From a virus: DNA of 64,000 nucleotides. Location: positions 1 through 64,000 of IMG/VR virus record IMGVR_UViG_3300013195_000003, one strand, 5' to 3'. Below, in pieces: positions 22,071 to 30,482 of the stretch. The notes beneath the pieces are model-generated. The model made no database searches, was not told where the DNA came from, and saw nothing but the letters and a program-made list of their open reading frames with translations. Made by a program: the position numbers and the translations under genes. How positions within the stretch are numbered: the first letter of the stretch is position 1; each line of letters begins with the position of its first letter.

Positions 22071-25000
22071 TGTCCGATAACTCTTACAATGTAGCCAATA
22101 CACGAGACCTTTTTGCTATGCAAAAGGGTTTCGTTGAGGATGTGCGTGACCCAAAAGGTTCAGGGAGGGTCAAGGTACGAATCATTAATAAAGAGTTCCG
22201 TACTGGAGACGGTGGTCAATTCATACCTGTTCCTGCAACTGAAGATCTGCCTTGGGCAGCTGTCTTAATGCCTGTGAATGCATCAGGTGGTTCTGCCACC
22301 TGTGCATCCAATCATAATATTAAGTCGGGTGATATCGTTTGGTGTATCTTTGTTAATGGTGATTCACGACAAAGACTTGTCATTGGATCGCAAGGTGCCG
22401 TTGCAAATGCTAGTTCAAAAAAACCAGGGACTGAATATGGTCCTCTGCAGAGATATATCTCTCAGGATAAAAACACAGGTGACTCACCCAATCCTGCCCT
22501 TCACGTTTCGAGCGACCAGAAAGAAAAGAATAAGAACTTAGGTGTCAAACCTGTCGGTGCTATGGGTGACGACGATCAAAGTCGAGCACTTGAAGCGCTG
22601 AATGCCGATTACTCTCCTGGTGGCAATAAAGCTGGTGCGTTTTCAGTCGCTGTTGCAGATGGCAAATGTGCATCTAACCCTGCAACTAAGATGGACACCA
22701 TCTTGGCTGAGTTCTTTGGTGCGGTTCAATCTACGAGTGGTAACGTTGGTTCTTATTACATCAGTAAGTATACTGGTGAGTTGTTTGATATCCAACGTAT
22801 TGCTAAAGGATACATCAGTAGAATTCAGAACATCGTTGAAGCTCTGATCTCTAGAGCTTTCGGTGAACTGATGGCGAAACTGAAGGAAGTCATTCAAAAA
22901 CTAGTGAAGGCGTTGCTTGCTCCTTTGCCTGGTTGTTTGAAGCAGGTTGTTGATTGGTTCACCCAAGCTTTGGAGAAGATGGGTTGCTCTATGGGCGACA
23001 TCTTTGGAAGAGTTTCTGACTTTGTAACCAGCACTCTTGAGGGATATGTTGGTAGTGTTGTCAACTGGGCTGCTTGTCAGACTAAGCGTCTTACAGATGG
23101 TATTCTGGGTAATATTCTTGGCGAAATTACAGGTGTTATTGATGATGTCTTTGGTAGTATTTCCTCCGTTCTAGGTGCCATTGGTTCCGTAGGTGACGTT
23201 GTTGGTGGTGCCATCAGTTCAGTGATGTCCATCCTTGGCATCTCTTGTACTGGTACTGCAGCTTGCTCTGATGGTCCTCCGAAGAAGTCTAGTAAGTCTG
23301 GTGCTTTCTCTGGTCTGAAGGGTGGTTACAACGATCTGGATGAGATTCTGCAGAATCTTCAAGATGGTCCTCAGTTCCCGATCAATGGTGTCTGTGATGC
23401 TGCTACAGTTCCAGCAGTTCCCACAACTGAAGTTAATGTCTGGGGTCCTCAGCTTTATGATGATATTAATGACGGCAATCTCGATGACATCAATGATATT
23501 GATGATCTGAATGATGATGACGACTCTAAGAAGAGGAAGAGGAAGAATAGAAGGAAAGAGAATGGAGGCGAACCTGATGGTCCTAATGGTGACGGTGACA
23601 ACAACGGTAACAGAAGAAGACGAAGAAAAGGAAAAGATGATCCTGATGACCCAGGTGGACGCGCAAGAAAAAGATACTTGCAAAAGAGAAAAGCACGTTG
23701 TGCACAGCGTTTCTTCCGTGTTGGCGATGCCCGAGGCACAAAAGGTCAAAAGATTCCTGTTCAACTGAGAAGGAATGGCGACCTCACAGGTGGTTCTGCT
23801 ATCAGTTACTATACAGTTGATGGTACTGCTAAAGCTGGCGAAGATTACTGTCCTGCTTCAGGGTATCTTGGATTTGGCGAAGGGCAAAGTGAATCTACAA
23901 TTGAAATCACCACACTTAATACTACTCAGACATCTTCTGCATTTGCAGAGGTCGAAGTTGATATCGAATTCTTTGTAGATGATGATCCTGCCAGATCTGA
24001 TGTTGCTCTCGATGGATTTAGTATCGGAGATAAAACTTTCAGGAGAAAGAACACTAAGGAACCGCATACTCAGACAAAAACAGTCAAACTCCTCGCCCCT
24101 GTCCGTAACACTAACAAGGGTGGTAAAGAGCAAAAGAGATATAGGATTAACTATATTAATCTTAATCCTGAGTACAATACACTCAACAAAAAACTCAAAG
24201 TTAATTCTAGGAAAAAGAAAATTACCCTAGACGATAACATTTCTAATGGTATTGATGTCAATGCAACTATTAGTATTAAAGCTGTGAGAGGTGGTACTGC
24301 TTTCTTCAGTTCAGGTGGTAATGCTGGTAGGTTTATTGACGTGCAAGCTCGTCCTAAGAAAGAACCAAAAGGACCACCCAAAGGTATACAAGTCAACAAT
24401 ACTGTCACTGAGCAAGCTGACGAAGAAGGATGTAAGTACTTCTACGTCAAGATGAAGATGAATGATGGTTGCGGCAAGATCAGGAAAAAAACTGGTGTTG
24501 TCATTATGTGTCCCCCCACTACTCAACCACCACCAGTTAATCCTCCTACAGTTGTTCCTGTTGATCCTCCACCACTTACTCCTGCAGTCCTTCAACTGGA
24601 TGTTCCTTACTACAATCTAACAGCTGACAGATCATCTGTATTTGAAGGCGAGATCGTTACATTTACTCTTGACACAGCAAATGTTGAGGAAGGTTCAACT
24701 GTTAACTACACAGTTGGTAGAGCTGAAACAGGTATCACCCTTAATGACATCTCTTGGATTGAACAAGACGGTGTGAAGCGTAAGGTTACAACTGATGCTG
24801 ACCTGGCAGGAACTTTCACAGTTGGTGAAGATGGAAGTGATTCCATCAGAATTAAACTTAGAGAAGATAATATCGTAGAGAATGATAGTGAAGTTTCTGA
24901 ACAAGTTATTGTTCAGTTGAATGGACTTTCAGTTGCTGCTGGTTGTCTGGTTCTTGATCCTCTTGACTTCGATAACGATCTTACCCCTGGTACTGCTACA

Positions 25001-26029
25001 GTTGATATTATTCCCGAACGTGAAGAGATCAAATCGTGCGAGTCAATGGATATCACCATTGAAACTACAAACATTGAAGATGGTACTAACATACCGTATA
25101 CAATCTTTGGTACCCAGCTTAATGAAGAGGATATCGTTCAAGACACAGAAGGTACTATTCTTATCCAAAATGGTATCGGAGTCTTTACTCTGAGTGTTGA
25201 TTGTAATCGCATTGCTGAGACTACCACACCAGGAACAATTACTTTTGCTATTCCTGACTTTGGATCCACTGCTACAATCATTCTTACTCCGAATGATGGC
25301 GCTGATGATACTACTGATCCTGGTGGTGGCGATGATACTGGTGGTGGTGGCAGATGTACAGTGGATGCCGACTGTCCCGAGGGTTATGTCTGTAAAGATG
25401 GTAGATGTGTTAAAATTGAGGATACTTTATTCCCTGATGATAATATATCTGATGATGACTTGAATGATCGTGACGGATTCAATAACAATGGTAATGGTGA
25501 TGTTATCTTTGACACACCAATCATTGATGACGATGGCGGTATCATTGATATCCCTGTTTTAGATTCTGGCAACAGATTCTTAGCACCTCCCTTTATGTCA
25601 GTTGAAAGTAACACTGGTTTTGGAGCTTACATTGAACCAATTATTAATAGCGACGGATATCTTACTAGAGTGAGAGTTCGTAGAGGTGGTCAGGGTTATA
25701 CTGGACAGAGAAAACCAGATAATGTTGTCTGTGACCTAGTTGGAATCGTTATTACCAATGTCGGTGGATTGTATGACACAGCTCCTACAGTCTATGTTGA
25801 CGGAGATAGTACTATTGCTAAAGCAACTATCTCCCCTGAAGGATTTGTCAATAACATCATTCTTATGAAACCTCTCCAGTGCGCAAACACACCTGATGTT
25901 GTCGTTACTGGCGGCGGTGGTTTTGGATGTAAATGTCGAGCTGATCTGCAGTGTATTCCTGAAGATCAATCGCAACTTATTCTGCAGAGTCTCGCGAGAG
26001 ATCCTGCTAACTACGTGGATTGTCCCTAA
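22070..26029 (+). CDS. gp5-like baseplate hub protein with Calx-beta and Cys-rich modules
   Basis: 1319 residues. The N-terminal ~110 residues (QKGFVEDVRDPKGSGRVKVR, LPWAAVLMPVNASGG, KSGDIVWCIFVNGDSRQRLV) form the OB-fold of gp5/VgrG-type hub proteins. Next comes a helical, hydrophobic region (about 200-410), then a striking charged linker (nt 23459-23700) of Asp/Asn repeats and Lys/Arg blocks. A Calx-beta-like domain follows (SYYTVDGTAKAGEDY, FGEGQSESTIEI), more beta domains, a six-Cys motif CTVDADCPEGYVCKDGRC, and a GxGY beta module. No lysozyme domain as in T4 gp5. Its stop overlaps the beta-helix gene (TAATG). Confidence 0.75.
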   Translation: MSDNSYNVANTRDLFAMQKGFVEDVRDPKGSGRVKVRIINKEFRTGDGGQFIPVPATEDLPWAAVLMPVNASGGSATCASNHNIKSGDIVWCIFVNGDSRQRLVIGSQGAVANASSKKPGTEYGPLQRYISQDKNTGDSPNPALHVSSDQKEKNKNLGVKPVGAMGDDDQSRALEALNADYSPGGNKAGAFSVAVADGKCASNPATKMDTILAEFFGAVQSTSGNVGSYYISKYTGELFDIQRIAKGYISRIQNIVEALISRAFGELMAKLKEVIQKLVKALLAPLPGCLKQVVDWFTQALEKMGCSMGDIFGRVSDFVTSTLEGYVGSVVNWAACQTKRLTDGILGNILGEITGVIDDVFGSISSVLGAIGSVGDVVGGAISSVMSILGISCTGTAACSDGPPKKSSKSGAFSGLKGGYNDLDEILQNLQDGPQFPINGVCDAATVPAVPTTEVNVWGPQLYDDINDGNLDDINDIDDLNDDDDSKKRKRKNRRKENGGEPDGPNGDGDNNGNRRRRRKGKDDPDDPGGRARKRYLQKRKARCAQRFFRVGDARGTKGQKIPVQLRRNGDLTGGSAISYYTVDGTAKAGEDYCPASGYLGFGEGQSESTIEITTLNTTQTSSAFAEVEVDIEFFVDDDPARSDVALDGFSIGDKTFRRKNTKEPHTQTKTVKLLAPVRNTNKGGKEQKRYRINYINLNPEYNTLNKKLKVNSRKKKITLDDNISNGIDVNATISIKAVRGGTAFFSSGGNAGRFIDVQARPKKEPKGPPKGIQVNNTVTEQADEEGCKYFYVKMKMNDGCGKIRKKTGVVIMCPPTTQPPPVNPPTVVPVDPPPLTPAVLQLDVPYYNLTADRSSVFEGEIVTFTLDTANVEEGSTVNYTVGRAETGITLNDISWIEQDGVKRKVTTDADLAGTFTVGEDGSDSIRIKLREDNIVENDSEVSEQVIVQLNGLSVAAGCLVLDPLDFDNDLTPGTATVDIIPEREEIKSCESMDITIETTNIEDGTNIPYTIFGTQLNEEDIVQDTEGTILIQNGIGVFTLSVDCNRIAETTTPGTITFAIPDFGSTATIILTPNDGADDTTDPGGGDDTGGGGRCTVDADCPEGYVCKDGRCVKIEDTLFPDDNISDDDLNDRDGFNNNGNGDVIFDTPIIDDDGGIIDIPVLDSGNRFLAPPFMSVESNTGFGAYIEPIINSDGYLTRVRVRRGGQGYTGQRKPDNVVCDLVGIVITNVGGLYDTAPTVYVDGDSTIAKATISPEGFVNNIILMKPLQCANTPDVVVTGGGGFGCKCRADLQCIPEDQSQLILQSLARDPANYVDCP

Positions 26030-26937
26030 TGTCAAGCAAAGGAAAACCAAACGAAGTAAATGTAACCAATACCGTCAGCAGATCGGGTCATTTATGGCAG
26101 GTCTGCGATGCGGAAGACAAACCATATATGTTAATGATGCACCGATCGGGGCATCACGTATGGTTGCGTGAAGATGGTAGTGTACAGATTAAAGCAGTTA
26201 CTGTAGAGGATAATGAAACTGGCGGTAGACTGCTAGTTCACTGTGAGGGTGATGCTGACATCAAGCTTGGTAAAGATGCGCACATCGAAGTTGCTCAAAA
26301 TGCAACGTTAGAAGTCGATGGTAGTATTGATGTGCAAGTTTTCAAAGACATCAATGTTAGATGTGAAGGTAACTTTACTGTCAATACTGGTAAGAACTTG
26401 ACACTTACTGCTGATCAAGCTCTTGCAATGAATAGTAAGTCTAAGATTGTACAGACAGCACCTAAAGCAACAGTGGCAGCTGATATGACAGACACCACTG
26501 TTACAGGTCCGCAGGAAGATAAGATCTTTGGCGAAAGAGTCATCGGTATGACTGATCCCAGAGGTACCTTTACCCTGATGAGCTTGGGTCATATGGTCAC
26601 TGTCGTCAAAGGTGACCACGAGAAGACCATTGGTGGTAGGGAGTCTGAGAAGATCCTTGGTATCCCTCCAGTCCCTCCGCTGCCTAGCATCCCTCCTGGT
26701 GGTCCTGCTAAGACCACTATTATCGGTGCCTCAGGTGGTCTCGGTAGGGTTGAGAAGATTATGACGGGTAACGACGTGAGTACAGTGGTGGTGGGCAATA
26801 AGATCACCAACGTTGCAGCAGGTAACAACATTATGACAGCTGCAGCGGGATCTGTTACAATTGCTGCTGGTGTGAACGCCACCGTGACTGCCACTGCCAA
26901 TGTGACAATCGCTGGAGCGTCCATCTTCCTCAACTGA
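26029..26937 (+). CDS. beta-helix central spike (gp5 C-terminal-like)
   Basis: 302 residues from ATG 26029. The N-terminus has HLWQVCDAEDKPYMLMMHRSG, then short repeated beta strands (DADIKLGKDAHIEVAQNATL, DGSIDVQVFKDINVRCEGNF) in the octapeptide-like rhythm of the triple-stranded beta-helix of T4 gp5 and VgrG spikes, and a repetitive end (NKITNVAAGNNIMTAAAGSV). With the OB-fold protein before it, this looks like gp5 split in two genes: OB-fold hub and membrane-piercing spike. Confidence 0.75.
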   Translation: MSSKGKPNEVNVTNTVSRSGHLWQVCDAEDKPYMLMMHRSGHHVWLREDGSVQIKAVTVEDNETGGRLLVHCEGDADIKLGKDAHIEVAQNATLEVDGSIDVQVFKDINVRCEGNFTVNTGKNLTLTADQALAMNSKSKIVQTAPKATVAADMTDTTVTGPQEDKIFGERVIGMTDPRGTFTLMSLGHMVTVVKGDHEKTIGGRESEKILGIPPVPPLPSIPPGGPAKTTIIGASGGLGRVEKIMTGNDVSTVVVGNKITNVAAGNNIMTAAAGSVTIAAGVNATVTATANVTIAGASIFLN

Positions 26938-26945
26938 TCCCTAAA

Positions 26946-26963
26946 ACCCTGCTATAATAACAG
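26946..26963 (+). promoter_or_regulatory. promoter inside a small hairpin
   Basis: TATAAT at 26953-26958 lies in the loop of CCCTG/CAGGG (26946-26965 region), 23 bases before the ATG at 26981. No clear -35. Confidence 0.45.
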
Positions 26964-26980
26964 GGTACTGACAAAGACCT

Positions 26981-27190
26981 ATGCCTGACTCCGCCGTTGT
27001 TGACAAGATCATTGTTGACATCCAGACTCGTGCCATCCACCTTGTGTCCGATGAAGGTGAGTTTAAGACTCTTGATTGCTCTGATGACTACGAAGCATTT
27101 ATGAAACTGATGGAGATCTGTAAGGATCACGGCGAAGAGTATATGGTCTACTGTCAACCCACAGATTTCTTTGAATCTGACGAAAATTGA
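26981..27190 (+). CDS. small acidic hypothetical protein
   Basis: 69 residues, acidic: VDKIIVDIQTRAIHLVSDEG followed by a helix (YEAFMKLMEICKDHGEEYMV) and the end FFESDEN. It looks like a small alpha/beta protein of the cyanophage conserved set. It has its own promoter at 26953 and ends 10 bases before the terminator/attenuator-like element, so it appears to be a separate small transcription unit between the hub operon and tRNA-Leu. Confidence 0.65.
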   Translation: MPDSAVVDKIIVDIQTRAIHLVSDEGEFKTLDCSDDYEAFMKLMEICKDHGEEYMVYCQPTDFFESDEN

Positions 27191-27199
27191 CTTTCAGTT

Positions 27200-27252
27200 A
27201 CCTAAAAGTCGGAAAAAAAACTCCGACAATTTTTCGACTCTTTAGGTTTTTT
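27200..27252 (+). terminator. terminator- or attenuator-like double hairpin before tRNA-Leu
   Basis: Outer stem ACCTAAA-AGTCG (27200-27211) with CGACT-TTTAGGT (27235-27247, one bulged C) is followed by six T ending at 27252. A second hairpin GTCGGA 27208-27213 with TCCGAC 27222-27227 uses the same bases and excludes the outer one. The T-run abuts the first base of tRNA-Leu. Confidence 0.65.
27211..27252 (+). repeat. copy 2 of the shared A/T-rich non-coding element
   Basis: GGAAAAAAAACTCCG and CTTTAGGTTTTT in the same order and nearly the same spacing as at 21799-21839; most of the middle differs. Confidence 0.65.
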
Positions 27253-27337
27253 GCGAGTGTGGTGGAATCGGTAGACACACCAGACTTAAAATCTGTTGAG
27301 CATTACGCTCGTGCGAGTTCAAGTCTCGCCACTCGCA
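27253..27337 (+). tRNA. tRNA-Leu (UAA)
   Basis: 85 bases without CCA, class II with a variable arm. Acceptor GCGAGTG pairs with CACTCGC (27330-27336), anticodon loop CTTAAAA with anticodon TAA, T-loop GTTCAAG. Reads UUA/UUG. Confidence 0.95.
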
Positions 27338-27339
27338 TC

Positions 27340-27366
27340 GGGTGGTTGTAAAAACCGCCCTTTTAT
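27340..27366 (+). terminator. rho-independent terminator after tRNA-Leu
   Basis: GGGTGGTT (27340-27347) pairs with AACCGCCC (27353-27360) with one G-T wobble; it is followed by TTTTATT. Confidence 0.7.
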
Positions 27367-27372
27367 TGTACA

Positions 27373-27379
27373 ATAAATA
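27373..27379 (+). promoter_or_regulatory. late promoter box
   Basis: CAATAAATA with ATAAATA at 27373-27379, 26 bases before the ATG at 27406. Confidence 0.6.
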
Positions 27380-27405
27380 GGTCAAAGCTTCGTTATAACA
27401 TCGTT

Positions 27406-28257
27406 ATGCCGCAACAAACCAACAAACTAGACCAGTACGGTCTATTTTCTATTTTTCCGAAGTTTATCTATCGCGGTAAACTGCAAACCCACGAAAAGTG
27501 GAAAAATCTGATTGCTCCGATTATTCAAGAACGTTGGAATACTATTAAGTCCAACAGTAATGTTGATGATGGTCCTGCTTGCTGGGAGTGCGACTGTTTT
27601 ACGACTTTCTTTGACAAAAGTTTGATGGATCACGCCCAAGAGGGTGAAATTGATCTTCAGGCACTTTTGCAAGATATGTCTGCCAATATTCAGGAAGCAG
27701 TTAAACTGGCAGAATTCTATCCTCACGCTTTCCTGGTTTCTCAGCAGTGGTTCAATGCATATGGACCTGGGCAAAACCAAGAATCTCACAATCACATTCC
27801 CTCGCACCTTTCGGGCATCTATTACGTTCAGTTTGATCCCAAAGTTCACCGAGGCACTAGTTTCCTAAACCAAGAGCGTCTTTATACTGAAGGACCGCGT
27901 TTTAATAAGCATTTCTATGATCCCGATATGTGGGGTTATGGTTGTTACAAGGAAGAGATGAATCTTGCTGTTGAAGAGGGTGATGTTGTCATCTTCCCGT
28001 CTCAGATGGATCACCTTGTCCACAAACAGCCTGGTATCGAGAAGAACCCTGACGGCAAGATCCGTATTACGTTCTCCTTCAATATTGACCTCGTTAGTGA
28101 AGTTGAAGCTAAAGAGCGTTTGGATGCTGCAATGGCAACAGCTCCTTCTCAAGGTGATATGCCTTCAGGTGATAATGATATTCCCATTGGTTCTTTACCT
28201 CAGGAATCACAGAAAGGCGTTGATGCTAAAGAAGAGTGGTCCAGTGACTGGTTCTGA
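27406..28257 (+). CDS. putative 2OG-Fe(II) oxygenase
   Basis: 283 residues. Double-stranded beta-helix dioxygenase signature: WFNAYGPGQNQESHNHIPSH with candidate metal His residues, LSGIYYVQFDP, then VVIFPSQMDHLVHKQPG with the distal His, and RITFSFNIDLV carrying the 2OG-binding Arg. It is longer than the 3428/4117 copies, with a Pro/Gly/Asp-rich acidic C-terminal tail (about 240-283) ending EEWSSDWF. A late box lies 26 bases upstream, unlike the early-region copies, so this one is likely expressed late and may even act on virion proteins (inference). Confidence 0.75.
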   Translation: MPQQTNKLDQYGLFSIFPKFIYRGKLQTHEKWKNLIAPIIQERWNTIKSNSNVDDGPACWECDCFTTFFDKSLMDHAQEGEIDLQALLQDMSANIQEAVKLAEFYPHAFLVSQQWFNAYGPGQNQESHNHIPSHLSGIYYVQFDPKVHRGTSFLNQERLYTEGPRFNKHFYDPDMWGYGCYKEEMNLAVEEGDVVIFPSQMDHLVHKQPGIEKNPDGKIRITFSFNIDLVSEVEAKERLDAAMATAPSQGDMPSGDNDIPIGSLPQESQKGVDAKEEWSSDWF

Positions 28258-28258
28258 T

Positions 28259-28423
28259 ATGCCACGCTCCAGAATGCAAAAGGTGGATTTGGAGGCAAGG
28301 CTTTACAAGATGAAGACTTCCCTCTATAATGGTGAACATCAGGACAAGAACGGGGACTGGCACGATGGTGCCCACTTCGTTCTGAATTCTGTGTTGGACA
28401 TCCTGCAGGAGTATTCCAACTAG
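28259..28423 (+). CDS. conserved small cyanophage protein
   Basis: 54 residues from ATG 28259: MPRSRMQKVDLEARLYKMKT, then LYNGEHQDKNGDWHDGAHFV and LNSVLDILQEYSN. The pattern of a basic N-terminus, a short YNG-x-W-HDGAH turn and a C-terminal helix is one I recognise as common in marine T4-like phages; function unknown. The start is 1 base after the oxygenase stop. A TATAAT at 28325-28330 lies inside this gene and could be a promoter for the 28522 gene. Confidence 0.65.
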   Translation: MPRSRMQKVDLEARLYKMKTSLYNGEHQDKNGDWHDGAHFVLNSVLDILQEYSN

Positions 28424-28521
28424 GAGATGGGGAGACCCTGATCCGACTATCACAAAAGTCCTGGGTATGACTCTAAACTGCCCCTAGACTTTCGACTTCT
28501 AGATCGTCTAGACCTACACCG

Positions 28522-29727
28522 ATGGGTTATCCATCTCGCACACACTGTAACCAAATGTCTATTGCAATGTCCGAGCTCCTTCGTATGGAGCAACTTGTCC
28601 GCATCATTGATGTTTTTGATGACAAGGTAAAAGGTACCGATAAGGAATATTTTGCAACCTTCTCTGTACTTGACCGTTGCCCCCAAGGCATCCCCCTTAT
28701 GGAGGATGTTATTCGTGATTACGAAAACGGAGTCAACTACTTCGATAATGACATTGTTATCGTCCTGGCACGAGTTGGAGATCTTTATAGTTCTCCTTAC
28801 TACAACCGTATTTTGGAACTGAAGTACGGCAACCACCGTGTCCACCTCGCCAACAGGGGAGGTTTCTCATACAGTTCCGCTGATACTCTTTCTGGGTACT
28901 ACCGTCCTAGGCAGAAGAAAGTTGTTACCTCTAAGGGCAACAACCGCGCTTCTATGCTTTATGGCGTCACGCAAGATCCCGATGTTCGTATCGTGCTCTC
29001 GCTTAAGCTTCATTCACGTGATCTCTCTATTCAAGAGTTGGTCCGTATCGAATCCAATGACCATAATGTTGATGCGAATTATCGCACCAACCAGACTGGC
29101 GACCACCGATTTAAGTCGGCATACTATGCCCGCGAACCTAAAGCAGTTGCTCTTTATGACTTCTGTGCTAAGTACAGCATTGGTATCGCTGGTACAAACC
29201 CGACCGCTAAGTTCCACGCTCCTCGCAGCACTTACATCGCCAATGCGATGAAAGACGCTAAAGAGAATACTGAGCGTTACTTGAAAGCTTTCACGGACAA
29301 CAACTGTTCCAAGGAAGTAGGTGGTAGTTGCACTATCGCTGGTGCAATGTTCCTGAAATACTTCTCTAAGTACATCAACAAGATTGATGAACTGAACAAC
29401 TGCGACTCTTTCGCAGATTGCCTGCGTTACTATTTTTGCCAATGGGGCGAAAAGTCTAAAAATCTGTACGGCAAGAAAGCACGTAACGTTACCCAAGAAG
29501 ACATTACTGGAGCAACCACTGATTACAAAAAGTGGGAACCTGCTGTTGCACGTTTCGTTTGCCTTTACAATGCATATTGTGATGTGTTTCTCGAAATCCC
29601 TGGCAACCAGCAAACTGCAATCCCGTTCAATGGGTCTGATAACAGCTCCTGGGTTAGATTCATTTCGTCTGCTAACTCATTGATTCGCCCTCAACTGCAA
29701 AACATTGCAGAACAGAGGTTCTTCTGA
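28522..29727 (+). CDS. hypothetical protein, possible ParB/sulfiredoxin-fold domain
   Basis: 401 residues, hydrophilic, no signal or membrane segment. Residues 133-150 (KVVTSKGNNRASMLYGVT) resemble the ParB/Srx catalytic or nucleotide-binding loop G-x-(H/N)-R-x-x-A-(A/M), preceded by RPRQKK and followed by helices IQELVRIESNDHN and FKSAYYAREPKAV. A Cys-rich stretch lies at about 285-320. Downstream is helical with no motif I know. Position: between a 98-base gap and tRNA-Asn, with a promoter/hairpin starting exactly at its stop. Function inferred only as a possible DNA-interacting or nuclease-like protein. Confidence 0.6.
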   Translation: MGYPSRTHCNQMSIAMSELLRMEQLVRIIDVFDDKVKGTDKEYFATFSVLDRCPQGIPLMEDVIRDYENGVNYFDNDIVIVLARVGDLYSSPYYNRILELKYGNHRVHLANRGGFSYSSADTLSGYYRPRQKKVVTSKGNNRASMLYGVTQDPDVRIVLSLKLHSRDLSIQELVRIESNDHNVDANYRTNQTGDHRFKSAYYAREPKAVALYDFCAKYSIGIAGTNPTAKFHAPRSTYIANAMKDAKENTERYLKAFTDNNCSKEVGGSCTIAGAMFLKYFSKYINKIDELNNCDSFADCLRYYFCQWGEKSKNLYGKKARNVTQEDITGATTDYKKWEPAVARFVCLYNAYCDVFLEIPGNQQTAIPFNGSDNSSWVRFISSANSLIRPQLQNIAEQRFF

Positions 29728-29750
29728 TATACTAGGGGGGTCAACCCCCT
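29728..29750 (+). promoter_or_regulatory. promoter plus hairpin upstream of tRNA-Asn
   Basis: TATACT at 29728-29733 directly followed by AGGGGG / CCCCCT (29734-29739 with 29745-29750, loop GTCAA). There is no T-run of terminator length. It has the same layout as 715-746. Confidence 0.5.
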
Positions 29751-29754
29751 TCAT

Positions 29755-29826
29755 TCCTCTTTAGCTCAGCGGTAGAGCGAACGACTGTTAATCGTTTGGT
29801 CCCTGGTTCGATCCCAGGAAGGGGAG
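29755..29826 (+). tRNA. tRNA-Asn (GUU)
   Basis: 72 bases without CCA. Acceptor TCCTCTT pairs with AAGGGGA (29819-29825, one wobble), D-arm AGCTCAGCGGTAGAGC, anticodon loop TGTTAAT with anticodon GTT, T-arm GGTTCGATCCC. Intact. Confidence 0.95.
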
Positions 29827-29842
29827 TTTACTTTTTTCTGTT

Positions 29843-30040
29843 ATGCATTACAAACCTTATTCACCAGAATGGCATAGATACAGGTATCTCAAGGAAGCAC
29901 TCGATAAATACCTTGACGACTATGTTGACAACGACACTATCCGTGATGATATTTTAGATATCCTTGCGGAGCGCTCAGAACAAGCTTACGCTGAATTCAA
30001 CAGAATTTCAGAATTAGAAGGAAAACTGCGAAAAGACTAA
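29843..30040 (+). CDS. small conserved hypothetical protein
   Basis: 65 residues: HYKPYSPEWHRYRYLKEALD, then a Asp/Tyr-rich middle (KYLDDYVDNDTIRDDIL) and a helical end (ERSEQAYAEFNRISELEGKL). Soluble, likely helical. It starts 17 bases after tRNA-Asn and is followed without a gap by the next gene (TAA ATG). Function unknown; similar small proteins occur in other cyanomyoviruses. Confidence 0.65.
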   Translation: MHYKPYSPEWHRYRYLKEALDKYLDDYVDNDTIRDDILDILAERSEQAYAEFNRISELEGKLRKD

Positions 30041-30355
30041 ATGCTTTCTACCCAGTATCGACTACGTTTAGAGTTCATTTGTAAAAAAATTGCCAACAAA
30101 GAAGAGGTTAAACTAGATGATATGATTTGGGCAGAAAAGTTGGCAAAGCGCCATACTACTGCTCGCGACTGGTTAAATAAAGCACGCCGTCAAGCTGCTC
30201 AGGATATTGAGGAGGGCAGTATGGATGATTTTATGAATAAGATGGGATTAGGCGACCCCGACCCATCTAATTACAAAACGGGGTTCGATGGTGCTGATGA
30301 AATTGTAGACTGGTTCAAACAGGACAAACCCGATGACTGGCGACAACGTGACTAA
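30041..30355 (+). CDS. conserved hypothetical protein
   Basis: 104 residues: YRLRLEFICKKIANKEEVKL, KLAKRHTTARDWLNKARRQ, and an acidic C-terminal part (DDFMNKMGLGDPDPSNYKTG, DKPDDWRQRD). Helical and charged, possibly a small structural or adaptor protein. It is directly adjacent to the preceding gene and overlaps the next by 23 bases. No family assigned. Confidence 0.65.
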   Translation: MLSTQYRLRLEFICKKIANKEEVKLDDMIWAEKLAKRHTTARDWLNKARRQAAQDIEEGSMDDFMNKMGLGDPDPSNYKTGFDGADEIVDWFKQDKPDDWRQRD

Positions 30356-30482
30356 ACTGAATATTGCCAAAAATTTGGTAGACAAGATTAAAGATCTTCT
30401 AGATGCTGACATTCAATATTCAAGTCTTCTAGATAGTAAAGGCAATTTAAAGCGTAAAATTTCGATCACTTACAATGAATAA
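30333..30482 (+). CDS. very small hypothetical protein
   Basis: 49 residues from ATG 30333, inside the end of the previous gene: MTGDNVTKLNIAKNLVDKIK, then a mixed strand/helix end (SLLDSKGNLKRKISITYNE). It fills the gap between the previous gene and thioredoxin, overlapping both (23 and 8 bases), the usual pattern of coupled small genes here. Function unknown. Confidence 0.5.
   Translation: MTGDNVTKLNIAKNLVDKIKDLLDADIQYSSLLDSKGNLKRKISITYNE

Noticed and set aside
24140-26030. Several overlapping frames of 60-100 codons within the hub gene
   Set aside because: All are alternative frames of the one continuous 1319-codon gene.
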